A DNA stretch of 64,000 nt, taken from Oceanobacillus sojae (GTDB lineage Bacteria; Bacillota; Bacilli; Bacillales; Amphibacillaceae). The notes below the pieces were generated by a model. That model was not told the origin of the DNA. It made no database searches and was given only the letters and a program-made list of their open reading frames with translations. The position numbers and the translations under genes were made by a program. Positions 1-8,804 of this stretch are shown piece by piece; the first letter of the stretch is position 1; each line of letters starts with the position of its first letter. The stretch spans positions 1 to 64,000 of the forward strand of contig NZ_LT727809.1 of assembly GCF_900162665.1 (NCBI RefSeq), written 5' to 3'.

Positions 1-116
1 TCTGGTGGCGATAGCGAAGAGGTCACACCTGTTCCCATGCCGAACACAGAAGTTAAGTTCTTCAGCGCCAATGGTAGTTGGGGGCTTCCCCCTGCGAGAG
101 TAGGACGTTGCCAGGC
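1..116 (+). rRNA. rrf: 5S ribosomal RNA (5' edge at window start)
   Basis: The sequence matches the Bacillus 5S rRNA pattern almost throughout: GGTGGCGATAGCGAAGAGG at the start, the loop CCGAACACAGAAGTTAAG, and AGAGTAGGACGTTGCCAGG at the end. The 5' and 3' ends pair to form helix I. One to three bases of the 5' end may lie outside the window. It is the last gene of an rRNA operon whose 16S and 23S genes would be upstream, and it is followed at once by a terminator hairpin. Confidence 0.95.
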
Positions 117-123
117 ACATTGA

Positions 124-159
124 AAAAGAGTTAAGCATAATAGTGCTTGGCTCTTTTTT
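124..159 (+). terminator. Intrinsic terminator of the rRNA operon
   Basis: A stem of about 13 bp (AAAGAGTTAAGCA pairing with TGCTTGGCTCTTT) around a six-base loop is followed by a T tract. It lies eight bases after the 5S gene. Confidence 0.85.
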
Positions 160-174
160 ATTATTTTTCATGAT

Positions 175-226
175 AGAAAAATCCCTTTTCGATTGAGAGA
201 AATTTTGTCTTCTTAATCAAAAAGGG
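175..226 (-). terminator. Terminator of the symporter gene
   Basis: An inverted repeat at 183-194 and 215-226 (CCCTTTTCGATT against AATCAAAAAGGG) is followed on the minus strand by a short T run at 175-181. It sits just beyond the stop codon of the minus-strand symporter gene. Confidence 0.65.
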
Positions 227-247
227 CATACTTAATAATAATATATT

Positions 248-1420
248 TTATTTTTTGGTAATATGCCAGCGATTGTTGATTGAATCAGTTATACTTGCAA
301 TCGCACCGTCTCCCGTAACATTACATGCTGTACCCAAGCTGTCTTGAGCAAGATACAGTGCAATCATTAATGATACCATCGTAGGGCTGAAACCTAACAT
401 TGATTCGAGTAACCCAATAGATGCCATCACTGCTCCTCCTGGAACTCCAGGTGCGGCAATCATCGTAACTCCTAGAACAAGTAAGAAGGGAAAAATAGTT
501 CCAAATGTAATGGATTCTCCTTGTAAAAATAAAACAGCAGTGGCACAGCTCAACAGGGTAATCGTGCTTCCGGATAAATGTATATTTGCAAGTAAAGGAA
601 TTGTAAAACCAGCAATATTATCTTTTACCTTTAATTTTTTGGTCTGCTCCAATGTAACAGGAATTGTTGCAGCAGATGATTGAGTTCCAAGTGCTGTAAA
701 ATAAGCTGGCAACATTGTTTTTAACATCTGAAAAGGATTCTGCTTGTTTAACGCCCCAGCAAAAGAGTACTGAAGAATTAAGTATAAAATATGTAATAGA
801 ATAATCATTACAAATACAACAGCAAATACCTGTAGAATCGATGCTACCTGACCTGCGTGAGTCATGTTAGCAAAAATTCCAAAAATATGAAATGGTAATA
901 ACGGGATAATCGCTTTACTGATAACTAATTCTACGATAGAACGAAAATCATTAAAAACATTTAATAAAGCATTATTTTTTAAAGCAGCCATTCCAATTCC
1001 TAAAACAAATGCAAGAATAAGTGCAGTAACTACTTCAAAAGGCGGGTGTAATTCAAAATCTAAAAATCCTCCCAGCAGTGCACTGCTGGGATCATTAAAC
1101 ATGGTTAATGATTGTCCGTTTAAAATAGCTGGGTAAAGATTGCTTGCGGTTATGAATGCAATGATACCAGCGAAGATAGTGGATGTATAAGCAATTAAAG
1201 CGGTAATGGATAATAATTTCCCAGCTCCTTTACCCATGTAACCAATCCCGGGGGCGATAAAACCAATAATGATAAGAGGGATAATGAAACTTAAAAATCC
1301 GCCAAATATATCATTAAAAGTGGCAAATAAACGAATAAGCCAATCATTTGCAATTATTCCGATAACAATACCAAGAGCAATTGCAATAATAATACGTAAT
1401 AATAAACCAAATCGTTGCAT
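248..1420 (-). CDS. Dicarboxylate/amino acid:cation symporter (DAACS/SLC1 family)
   Basis: This 390-residue protein is a polytopic membrane carrier of the glutamate/aspartate/dicarboxylate family that couples uptake to Na+ or H+. The serine-rich re-entrant loop is visible as GTQSSAATIP near residue 245, and the C-terminal substrate region contains NVTGDGA near residue 370. Hydrophobic segments run through the whole chain. I place the start at the ATG at 1420 because GGAGAG lies seven bases upstream and family proteins begin about here; an upstream in-frame extension to 1519 lacks a good ribosome site. It stands alone between two terminators. Substrate (glutamate, aspartate, serine or C4-dicarboxylate) cannot be told from sequence. 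Confidence 0.88.
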   Translation of the reverse strand: MQRFGLLLRIIIAIALGIVIGIIANDWLIRLFATFNDIFGGFLSFIIPLIIIGFIAPGIGYMGKGAGKLLSITALIAYTSTIFAGIIAFITASNLYPAILNGQSLTMFNDPSSALLGGFLDFELHPPFEVVTALILAFVLGIGMAALKNNALLNVFNDFRSIVELVISKAIIPLLPFHIFGIFANMTHAGQVASILQVFAVVFVMIILLHILYLILQYSFAGALNKQNPFQMLKTMLPAYFTALGTQSSAATIPVTLEQTKKLKVKDNIAGFTIPLLANIHLSGSTITLLSCATAVLFLQGESITFGTIFPFLLVLGVTMIAAPGVPGGAVMASIGLLESMLGFSPTMVSLMIALYLAQDSLGTACNVTGDGAIASITDSINNRWHITKK

Positions 1421-1523
1421 AAAAACTCTCCAATCTAATTTGCTTATAGCTCGTAATGAGTCATAGTATAACTTAAATTGTAGCTGATAGCCAGACAGAT
1501 ATTTCATTTGAATAAGCATAACT

Positions 1524-1559
1524 AATAAAAAATGGGAAGTACCGCAAAGGATACTTCCC
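1524..1559 (-). terminator. Terminator of the small membrane protein gene
   Basis: GGGAAGTA (1534-1541) pairs with TACTTCCC (1552-1559) and the minus strand then reads into a T-rich run at 1525-1533. It follows the stop codon of the gene ending at 1571. Confidence 0.75.
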
Positions 1560-1570
1560 TGTCTGACATA

Positions 1571-1765
1571 TTAACTCATTCCAAATGGCCCTAACGTTTC
1601 AGGATCTTTTTTTCCTGAGTTTGATTTTTGTTTCGAGCTAAAAAAAGGTGCTGCCTGTTGCAGCGCCTGACCTACATTCTGTTGTTGATTGGTCATAGAA
1701 TAAAATGTAGCTGCGCCGATACCGACAGAGGCAACCAGTGGAAGCCAAATTGAGTTTTTTTCCAT
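1571..1765 (-). CDS. Small membrane-anchored protein, unknown function
   Basis: This is a 64-residue protein with one N-terminal hydrophobic segment (about residues 5-24, LPLVASVGIGAATFYSM) and a polar tail rich in Gln, Ser and Lys ending in ETLGPFGMS. The start at 1765 has GGAAGG six bases upstream; a longer reading to 1786 has no ribosome site. The N-terminus recalls the short DUF3918/YrzQ-type proteins of Bacillus, but the tail differs and the link is weak. It has its own terminator. No function can be proposed. Confidence 0.6.
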   Translation of the reverse strand: MEKNSIWLPLVASVGIGAATFYSMTNQQQNVGQALQQAAPFFSSKQKSNSGKKDPETLGPFGMS

Positions 1766-1881
1766 ACTAATCCTTCCCTTCAACAAGTGTGAAAAAGGCA
1801 GTTATTAGCAGCTGACCAACAGATAGAAAGCCAGCCCAGACAAGCTTATTATTTCCGTAGAAAAATAAATTATGAAAGTAA

Positions 1882-3150
1882 TTAATTAACATCTGCTTTT
1901 GTGTCGAGAGCTGCATTCATCCCGGCGATTCTGCCGGTAACCAGGGCAGAGGTAATATTATATCCCCCGGTATAGCCATGTATATCTAAAATTTCTCCGC
2001 AGAAATATAATCCATGCATCATTTTTGATTTCATTGTGTTGGGAACAATTTCTTTAATAGAAATGCCTCCGCCGGTAACAAAGGCTTTTTCCATCGGAAG
2101 ACTGCCATGTACTTGGAAGGTAAAATTTTTAATATTTTTCACAAATTCAAGCGTGGTGCTTTTAGATATATTGGCACATTTTTGTTCTGCTCCAATATCA
2201 TGCTTTTCCATTAAATAATCAAGAAGACGTTCAGGAACCAGTCCTTTGACTGCATTCTTAAAAGCTTTTTTGGGATTTTCTGAAAGAGTATCCTTTATTT
2301 GCTTGAATAAATCATCTTCTGTTATTTCCGGTAAAATATCAAGATGCATTTCTACAGCATTTCTGCCGCGCATAAGCTCTTTGACAACAAATTGGGAACA
2401 GCGTAAAACGGCAGGGCCGGAAATACCGAAGTGGGTGAAAATCATATCCATCTGATGCGTGACGATTGGTTTTCCCCGCTTATTTAATACGCTTAAACGA
2501 ATATTTCTTAAAGAAAGACCCTGAAGTTTTTTTTGCTTAATAAATTCTTCATTTGAAGTAAGTGCCACTTCTGTAGGGTATAACGCAGTTACGGTATGTC
2601 CGGCAGTTTTTGCCCACGGGTAGGCATCACCTGTAGAACCAGTATGAGGTACAGCTTTCCCACCTGCAGCAATAACAATAGCTGCAGCTTTAACAGAATC
2701 ATCTTCTTCAAGATGTACAGTGTGTATATCTTCACCGTATTCTATAGCCGTTACTTTCGTATTCATTTTCACCGTAACACCTTGCTCTTCCAATTGATGG
2801 ATAAGAGCATTTACAACATCCATTGCTTTATTTGATGCCGGAAACATTCTGCCATGGTCTTCTTCCTTTAATGCAATTCCGAGACCTTCAAAGTAATCAA
2901 TAATATCATAATTATTAAATACGGAAAAAGCGCTATATAAAAATTTACCATTACCGGGAATATGCTTTATCACTTCCTCTTGTGGTAAGCGGTTGGTTAC
3001 ATTACAACGGCCGCCTCCGGAGATGGCTAATTTTTTGCCAAGTTTTTTTCCTTTTTCAATAAGCAGTGTTTTTGCACCATGTTCAGCTGCTGAAATCGCA
3101 GCCATTAATCCGGAGGGTCCTCCGCCGATAACGACAACATCATAATTCAA
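1882..3150 (-). CDS. ytfP: YtfP/BaiN family FAD-dependent oxidoreductase
   Basis: This 422-residue flavoprotein belongs to the HI0933/BaiN family (NAD(P)/FAD-dependent oxidoreductases). The N-terminal Rossmann motif GGGPSG is at residues 9-14, followed by the family signature GGGRCNVTN (about 46-54). Near the C-terminus [16 protein letters not shown] closes the FAD site. Length is normal for the family. The start codon is TTG at 3148-3150, preceded by AAAGGA and GGGAAA; the nearby ATG is out of frame. The physiological substrate of YtfP is not known. It is divergent from the flippase gene ytgP. Confidence 0.88.
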   Translation of the reverse strand: MNYDVVVIGGGPSGLMAAISAAEHGAKTLLIEKGKKLGKKLAISGGGRCNVTNRLPQEEVIKHIPGNGKFLYSAFSVFNNYDIIDYFEGLGIALKEEDHGRMFPASNKAMDVVNALIHQLEEQGVTVKMNTKVTAIEYGEDIHTVHLEEDDSVKAAAIVIAAGGKAVPHTGSTGDAYPWAKTAGHTVTALYPTEVALTSNEEFIKQKKLQGLSLRNIRLSVLNKRGKPIVTHQMDMIFTHFGISGPAVLRCSQFVVKELMRGRNAVEMHLDILPEITEDDLFKQIKDTLSENPKKAFKNAVKGLVPERLLDYLMEKHDIGAEQKCANISKSTTLEFVKNIKNFTFQVHGSLPMEKAFVTGGGISIKEIVPNTMKSKMMHGLYFCGEILDIHGYTGGYNITSALVTGRIAGMNAALDTKADVN

Positions 3151-3370
3151 AGTTTTCCCATTCCTTTCTTTTCCATGCGTATCGTAGCATTTTCTAAAAA
3201 AATGTACAATATATATTATTTATTCGTAATAATAAAGAGTTTTCATAGGATTTGTCGATTTTTAGCAATTTAAATCAAAGAAAGCAGCCAAAAAGTATGC
3301 TAAAATTAATAGGAAGTGCTAAAATAAAGCAATCTATTTTATTAATCTAATTGTAGGTGAAAAAGTTACA

Positions 3371-4993
3371 ATGTCAAATATGCTAAGAGGAACGATGCTG
3401 TTATCAGGTGCATCCTTCCTGTCCAGATTTTTAGGAATGATTTTTGTTATACCGTTTTTTGCAATTGTTGGTACGGCAGGAAGCGCGTTATTTACATATG
3501 CGTACACTCCATACAGTATTTTTATCAGTTTATCCACCGTTGGGATTCCTGCGGCAGTATCGAAGTTTGTGTCTAAATATAATGCTTTAGGGGATTACCA
3601 AATCGGGATGCGGATGTTTCGGGCTGGCAGCGCATTGATGCTTGTCACTGGTGTTATTGCGTTCCTTGTAATGTTTTTATCAGCTGATTGGATAGGAGCA
3701 CGGCAAATTAAAGGAGACGGCGGGCCAATTACCCCGGATGATATAGCTTTTGTTATTCGGATGGTCAGTTTTGCGTTAATTGTTATTCCGGCAATGAGTA
3801 TTGTCCGGGGGTTCTTTCAAGGGAATCAATCGATGGGGCCAACTGCTATTTCACAGACAGTAGAACAAATTGTTCGTATCATAGCTATTTTGGCCGGCTC
3901 ATATATTATTGTAAATTATTTTAATGGATCAATTACATTAGCAGTCGGTTTTGCTGCATTTGCAGCTTTAATCGGTGCGCTTGCATCATGTTTGGTTCTA
4001 TTCTGGTATTGGCGAAGGAGAAAACCGTTTATTGATAAACAAATTGCCAAACAGGAAACAACACATGATTTTCGCACAGTTGATTTATTTAAGGAATTAT
4101 TCCGCTATGCCGGTCCATTTGTATTAGTCGGCTTAGCTATTCCGCTGTATCAGCTTGTCGATCAGTTTACATTTCAGCCGGCAATGGTTGCAAGCGGCAG
4201 AGGTGCATTATATGATACAGAATTAGCGGTAATTAATAATTTAGGACATAAAATAATTATTATTCCAATGACGATTGCTACAGGATTATCTATGGCAATG
4301 CTTCCATCATTAACAAATGCTTTTACACAAAATGATCAACCTGCTTATAAAAAGCTCATTAATCAGGCTTTACAGGTTATTATGGTTTTTGTTATTCCTG
4401 CAGCTGCCGGGATTGCAATCCTTTCTGACGAAATTTTTGGGGCTTTATTTACGCTGGAGGATATTGAGATTACCGGCTCATTAATGGCGTGGTATGCTCC
4501 AGTAGCATTGCTGTTTGGACTTATTACCGTTACAGCAGGAATGCTGCAGGGGGTTAACCAGCAGAATTATGCAGTTGTCAGCTTGCTGGGCGGCTTATTA
4601 GTGAAAGTAATTTTTAACAGCCAGTTTATTCATCTGTTTGGCGGCAAGGGTGCAATTTTAGGTACGGCGATTGCAGCAGGAATTGCTGTCGGTCTCAATT
4701 TAGCACGATTAAAAAGAACTGTGAATTTTTCATTTAAACAAACAATTAAACGAACGATTTTAATATTAATTTTTACTGGCATGATGTGCTTCGTAATTGC
4801 TGTATTAAAATTTGCTTTCAGCTTCTTCCTGCCATATCAGGAGGTACGCTGGGCAACGGTTGTCATGCTTCTGGCCGGCGTATCCGCCGGAGGATTGTTT
4901 TATCTCTATTTAGCGTACAAATCAACTTTGCTGGATCATATATTTAATGGAAGTGTACCAGGTTTAAACCGATTAAACCGCATGAAAAGATAG
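3371..4993 (+). CDS. ytgP: YtgP/MurJ-like lipid II flippase (MOP superfamily)
   Basis: This 540-residue integral membrane protein has about 14 hydrophobic segments and belongs to the MVF/PST branch of the MOP exporter superfamily. B. subtilis YtgP of this family acts as a MurJ-type lipid II flippase, moving the peptidoglycan precursor to the outer face of the membrane; this function is transferred by homology. The N-terminus (GTMLLSGASFLSRFLGMIF) and the internal SIVRGFFQGNQSMGPTAISQ are typical. It starts at an ATG with TAGGTGA ten bases upstream. The pseudouridine synthase gene begins 16 bases after its stop, so the two are probably co-transcribed. Confidence 0.9.
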   Translation: MSNMLRGTMLLSGASFLSRFLGMIFVIPFFAIVGTAGSALFTYAYTPYSIFISLSTVGIPAAVSKFVSKYNALGDYQIGMRMFRAGSALMLVTGVIAFLVMFLSADWIGARQIKGDGGPITPDDIAFVIRMVSFALIVIPAMSIVRGFFQGNQSMGPTAISQTVEQIVRIIAILAGSYIIVNYFNGSITLAVGFAAFAALIGALASCLVLFWYWRRRKPFIDKQIAKQETTHDFRTVDLFKELFRYAGPFVLVGLAIPLYQLVDQFTFQPAMVASGRGALYDTELAVINNLGHKIIIIPMTIATGLSMAMLPSLTNAFTQNDQPAYKKLINQALQVIMVFVIPAAAGIAILSDEIFGALFTLEDIEITGSLMAWYAPVALLFGLITVTAGMLQGVNQQNYAVVSLLGGLLVKVIFNSQFIHLFGGKGAILGTAIAAGIAVGLNLARLKRTVNFSFKQTIKRTILILIFTGMMCFVIAVLKFAFSFFLPYQEVRWATVVMLLAGVSAGGLFYLYLAYKSTLLDHIFNGSVPGLNRLNRMKR

Positions 4994-5009
4994 AAGTTGG
5001 GAGATTCCT

Positions 5010-5744
5010 ATGCGATTAGATAAATTATTAGCAAATATGGGCGTCGGAAGCAGAAAAGATGTAAAAAAGCTGCTGAAAGCGAAAAAAGTCACTTTAAATA
5101 ATAAAGTAATCAAAGATGGCTCTGTTAAAGTAAATCCAGATGAGGACAGTATACGTGTAGAAGGGGAGCCCATTATCTACAAGGAATTTATTTATTTAAT
5201 GCTTCATAAGCCTCCTGGTGTTGTATCAGCAACTGTTGATGTAAAAGATAAGACAGTTACTGACCTGTTATCGGAGCAGGATAAGCATTTTCAGCCTTTT
5301 CCAGTAGGAAGACTGGACAAAGATACGGAAGGGTTATTATTAATTACAAATGATGGGGAACTGGCCCATCAGCTGATCTCACCTAATAAAAATGTTTCGA
5401 AAATGTACCGTGCAAAGGTAAAAGGAGATCTCCCGCAGGATGTTGTTCAACAATTTGCTGCGGGTATTACTCTGGATGACGGCTACCGCACTAAACCAGC
5501 TAAACTCAAAATAGTAGCTGCAGCTGAAGAACCAGGGGTTTCTGAGGTCGAAATAGAGATTACAGAAGGAAAATTTCATCAGATCAAGCGGATGTTTGAA
5601 GCAGTAAATGCTAAAGTTATCTATTTAAAACGGTATCGAATGGGCGAGTTGAGCATAGACAGCCAATTACCATTAGGAGCTTATCGCCCGCTGACAGAGG
5701 AAGAAATGGCGTACTGCTTCCGTTTAAAAAATAAGGAGTTTTGA
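5010..5744 (+). CDS. ytzG: RsuA-family 16S rRNA pseudouridine synthase
   Basis: This 244-residue enzyme isomerises a uridine in rRNA (RsuA acts on U516 of 16S rRNA). An S4 RNA-binding domain occupies about residues 1-60 (RLDKLLANMGVGSRK), and the catalytic domain carries the signature GRLDKDTEGLLLITND at 100-115 with Asp103 as the expected catalytic residue. The start ATG has GGGAG seven bases upstream. Its stop codon overlaps the start of thpR, indicating translational coupling. The exact uridine modified is inferred from the family. Confidence 0.92.
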   Translation: MRLDKLLANMGVGSRKDVKKLLKAKKVTLNNKVIKDGSVKVNPDEDSIRVEGEPIIYKEFIYLMLHKPPGVVSATVDVKDKTVTDLLSEQDKHFQPFPVGRLDKDTEGLLLITNDGELAHQLISPNKNVSKMYRAKVKGDLPQDVVQQFAAGITLDDGYRTKPAKLKIVAAAEEPGVSEVEIEITEGKFHQIKRMFEAVNAKVIYLKRYRMGELSIDSQLPLGAYRPLTEEEMAYCFRLKNKEF

Positions 5745-6307
5745 TGATGTCCCATTATTTTATTGGTATCCAGGTGAAGCCGGAACTGGCAAAGCAATTA
5801 TCAGTATGGCAGACAAGTCTAAGCAACCAGCTTCCATATAAGCAATGGACAAGCAGGACGGACTTTCATATTACACTTGTTTTTCTAGGAGATGTGGATG
5901 AGAATTTAATACAGACTCTTCAAAGCAAACTCCCATTTGCAGCAACTTATTCAATATTTGATATAAAAAGAACCACGTTAGGGACGTTCGGAAACAAGCA
6001 GCATCCGAGGGTTCTCTGGATGGGTATTGAGAATAATCCAGTATTAAACCAGATTCAGAGAAAAGTTGTTCAAATCTGTGAGTCAATTGGATATAATAAA
6101 GATAACAGAGCATATACTCCGCATATTACAATAGCTAAGAAATGGGCAAAACAAGATAAATTCTTAACTGAAAAGATTTGGAATGATGTATTGAATAATA
6201 TGCCTGACTTAGACGATAAATTTAAGGTGGATGCTTTTCATTTATATAAAGTACACCCTGCGTCAAATCCCAAATACGAGATTGTTCAAAGTTTTCCATT
6301 GAGCTGA
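5744..6307 (+). CDS. thpR: RNA 2',3'-cyclic phosphodiesterase (ThpR/LigT, YtlP)
   Basis: This 187-residue protein of the 2H phosphoesterase superfamily has both HxT motifs: FHITLVFLG (His42, Thr44) and YTPHITIAKKW (His127, Thr129). The family opens 2',3'-cyclic phosphates of RNA and can run the reverse 2'-5' ligation in vitro. Two ATGs follow one another at 5744 and 5747; AAGGAG lies about six bases upstream and the first ATG overlaps the TGA of the preceding gene. The gene corresponds in position to B. subtilis ytlP. Confidence 0.9.
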   Translation: MMSHYFIGIQVKPELAKQLSVWQTSLSNQLPYKQWTSRTDFHITLVFLGDVDENLIQTLQSKLPFAATYSIFDIKRTTLGTFGNKQHPRVLWMGIENNPVLNQIQRKVVQICESIGYNKDNRAYTPHITIAKKWAKQDKFLTEKIWNDVLNNMPDLDDKFKVDAFHLYKVHPASNPKYEIVQSFPLS

Positions 6308-6483
6308 AAGCAATGAATGAGTACTGCGAGCGTATATAGATAAATGAGTTTGTAAATCGACGGTAAAACGATCTTTGCAGCCCTTTTTTATAGTGCACAG
6401 CACAGGATAAATATTTTCTATTTAAAGCATTCAACTAAAGAGCTGACGAATGCCAGGGTTTCTAATGAGAAAGAGGAGAATAG

Positions 6484-7413
6484 ATGGCACAGTTAATTAA
6501 GCTACAGGATTATATCTCAAGATATGAGTGGGATACATATCGCTATCCCACACAATATATCAGACAAAAGAAAGAGCAATGGCAGCGCTTCTATTCAGAT
6601 TGGCTTAATCCTGTTCTGGAGGATGAAGAGCAGGCAGAAGCTGAAAATACGGAGGAAAAAATTTCTATTCTGCAGAAATGGAAAGAGCGTTTCATAAAAA
6701 CGCCGGTTGTTGTAGAGGATCTAACACCTGATGAGAAGATAGTAAAACGAAAAAAAGACTTGATTAAAGTGCCTGATACAGAGGAAGAATTAAAACAGGT
6801 TTTTCTGGACCGGTTATTGGAAATTCAAATGAAATGGGCGTCATCAACTGTTTCACAGGTGTCTATTGTTGATTCTGGTTATTATAAAGATTCTTTATTG
6901 CGATTCTTATTACAGCGTTTTCCAGATACATATTTAGTGATGTACAGGCCGATATTTGAAGTGAAACAGGCGGCAGTTGAAACAGATATTATACTTATTA
7001 CTCCCATTGGGGTAGAAATACTTGCTTTTGTAGAATTGAATACAGAGGAAGTAATTATGGCCGGAGATGAACGGACCTGGACCGTTACAGCAAAAAATAA
7101 TGAAGAGCCGACACGTATTGTTAATCCATTAATTTCATTAAAAAGATCTGAAAAATGGATTGAACGTTTTCTTCATGCGGAGAATATTGATATTCCGATT
7201 AAGAAAATGGTTATATCCAGAACGAACCGTATTTTATATGCAACATCACCTTACCAAAGTGAGATTATTGATAAGCTGGCTTTCCCGGAATGGTTTCAGG
7301 ATAAGAGGTCTGTACATTTACCGCTTAAGAAGAGACAGCTGAACGTAGCTGAAGCATTATTACGAAACAGCTTATCGCAGTCTATACCAAGACCGGAATG
7401 GGAAGAAGAATAA
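6484..7413 (+). CDS. ytlQ: YtlQ-like protein, possible degenerate NERD/restriction-fold domain
   Basis: This 309-residue soluble protein matches B. subtilis ytlQ by position (between the 2H phosphodiesterase and the lipid kinase). An acidic, charged N-terminal half (about 1-110) leads into an alpha/beta region around residues 150-260. There, TDIILITPIGVEILAFVEL followed later by RIVNPLISLKRSEKWI and IPIKKMVISR resembles the layout of NERD nuclease-related domains. The catalytic E-x-K of active members appears as E-L-N, so nuclease activity is doubtful. Start ATG has GAGGAG five bases upstream. Function is unknown; the NERD comparison is my inference. Confidence 0.7.
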   Translation: MAQLIKLQDYISRYEWDTYRYPTQYIRQKKEQWQRFYSDWLNPVLEDEEQAEAENTEEKISILQKWKERFIKTPVVVEDLTPDEKIVKRKKDLIKVPDTEEELKQVFLDRLLEIQMKWASSTVSQVSIVDSGYYKDSLLRFLLQRFPDTYLVMYRPIFEVKQAAVETDIILITPIGVEILAFVELNTEEVIMAGDERTWTVTAKNNEEPTRIVNPLISLKRSEKWIERFLHAENIDIPIKKMVISRTNRILYATSPYQSEIIDKLAFPEWFQDKRSVHLPLKKRQLNVAEALLRNSLSQSIPRPEWEEE

Positions 7414-7448
7414 GCAGCCGGATTACTATAAGAAGAGGATAACAAAAT

Positions 7449-8357
7449 ATGTATTTATTGATTGTGAATCCGAATGCCGGAAATGGTCATGCCAAAAAGA
7501 TTTTTGAACGAATTCAAAAAATGACCAGCTATCAAAATATAGAGCGAAAAACATTATTTACAAATCAGCCGGGCGATGGCCGGATTATTGCCGAAACTTA
7601 TTCAAAAAATGAACATATAAAACAGGTTATTGTTATCGGTGGCGATGGAACGATGCATGAAGTAATGAATGGCTGGTCAAATCAGGCTGTGCCCATCTCA
7701 TTTATCCCGGGCGGCTCCGGGAACGATTTTGCTAAAGGAACAGGGCAACGGAATAATGCTGAAAAACAATGGCAGAATCTCATTTCAAACCCGGCTAAGC
7801 ATCATTTTTGGAACGGCTCATTTCAGCTGGAAAACGATCGAGAAAAAAAGTTTATAAACAGCCTGGGTATTGGAATTGATGCAGCTACAACAAAAATAGC
7901 GAATCACTCCCGTTTAAAGATTTGGCTTAATCATCTCAGATTAGGAAAGCTGATTTACCTCATTGCATTAATTCAAGCTATTTTGAGATTTCAACCAATG
8001 AATATCCATTTGACGTATGATGGAAGGACAAGACATATAGAAAATGCCTGGATGGTATCAGCGGCGAATCACCCCTACTGTGGAGGAGGATTAAAGGTAG
8101 TTCCTCATGCAACAGTTAACCCAAACCATCTTTCCGTATTGGTTATCCATCAGATTTCCAAAAAGAAAATCCTGTTGTTATTCCTGCTGGTTATCTTTGG
8201 GCTGCATCGATATTTAAAAGAAGTTGAATTATTTCAGGTAAAAGAAATGACAATGGAGGTTGAATCACCTGTCAGCTACCAGGCAGATGGGGAAACCGGC
8301 AGACTTCAGTATTGTTATGTAAAAAGAGATAAACAGACGGTACATATAAATAAATAG
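7449..8357 (+). CDS. ytlR: Diacylglycerol kinase-family lipid kinase (YtlR)
   Basis: This 302-residue protein has the diacylglycerol kinase catalytic domain: NPNAGNG at residues 7-13, the nucleotide-binding GGDGT at 64-68, and PGGSGNDFA at 87-95. The C-terminal half carries ANHPYCGGGLKV and the late acidic QADGE motif typical of YegS/DgkB-like kinases. The family phosphorylates diacylglycerol or related lipids at the membrane with ATP. YtlR of B. subtilis has no settled substrate. It follows ytlQ by 35 bases and is probably in the same unit. Confidence 0.85.
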   Translation: MYLLIVNPNAGNGHAKKIFERIQKMTSYQNIERKTLFTNQPGDGRIIAETYSKNEHIKQVIVIGGDGTMHEVMNGWSNQAVPISFIPGGSGNDFAKGTGQRNNAEKQWQNLISNPAKHHFWNGSFQLENDREKKFINSLGIGIDAATTKIANHSRLKIWLNHLRLGKLIYLIALIQAILRFQPMNIHLTYDGRTRHIENAWMVSAANHPYCGGGLKVVPHATVNPNHLSVLVIHQISKKKILLLFLLVIFGLHRYLKEVELFQVKEMTMEVESPVSYQADGETGRLQYCYVKRDKQTVHINK

Positions 8358-8804
8358 TAAGAAAAACAGATTGATTGAAGTTTCATTCTATTTTAATATA
8401 ATTGATAAATCATATAGATATTGTAATTTTGCTCATTTATAGATACAATAAAGACTTAACACGTTAAAAAGAATCATATTATTTATCGGAAATAGAGAAG
8501 GATTGCTTACCTTATCTGTATTCGTAAACAGATAAAAAAAAGAATGGTCTATTACATAAAGTGAAACTTCATTCAGTAGGGTTTGCAACACATAGAATGT
8601 TTCGGCAGGACTGGGACTTTCCAGCCGAAGAGCTTTTGCGGTTACCTGCCCCATTAGGGCCGTTACTGGCTGCCAGACGTCCACTTAAATAATGAATTAT
8701 TTTATTATTTCTTGAAGTGGGGGTCTTGCGGTCAGTTACACTGGGATAAATAAAGATTTTTCGGACGATCCTTGAATGCTAATTTTGAAAGATGGGAAGA
8801 CATT
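8358..8804. other. 447-bp spacer holding a structured GC-rich element
   Basis: The first 170 bases are ordinary AT-rich sequence with no gene. From about 8560 to 8740 the composition turns GC-rich and contains several hairpins, described in a separate entry. I see no convincing terminator for ytlR and no clear sigma-A promoter for ytmP. Confidence 0.5.
8560..8740. repeat. Structured GC-rich element, possible IS-derived end or ncRNA
   Basis: Inverted repeats are dense here: TTCGGC (8601-8606) with GCCGAA (8624-8629) enclosing a second small stem; CTGGC-T-GCCAG at 8666-8676; and CCACTTAAATAAT (8681-8693) with ATTATTTCTTGAAGTGG (8704-8720). The composition contrasts with the AT-rich flanks. A minus-strand open frame runs through it, but codon use and an absent ribosome site argue against a protein. 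The layout recalls the structured ends of IS200/IS605-type elements; no tnpA or tnpB is present, so this is only a hypothesis. Strand and exact limits are unknown. Confidence 0.35.

Noticed and set aside
8433-8684. 83-codon minus-strand open frame over the structured element
   Set aside because: No ribosome site, composition dictated by the hairpins, and no family recognised; better explained as part of a non-coding structured or mobile sequence.
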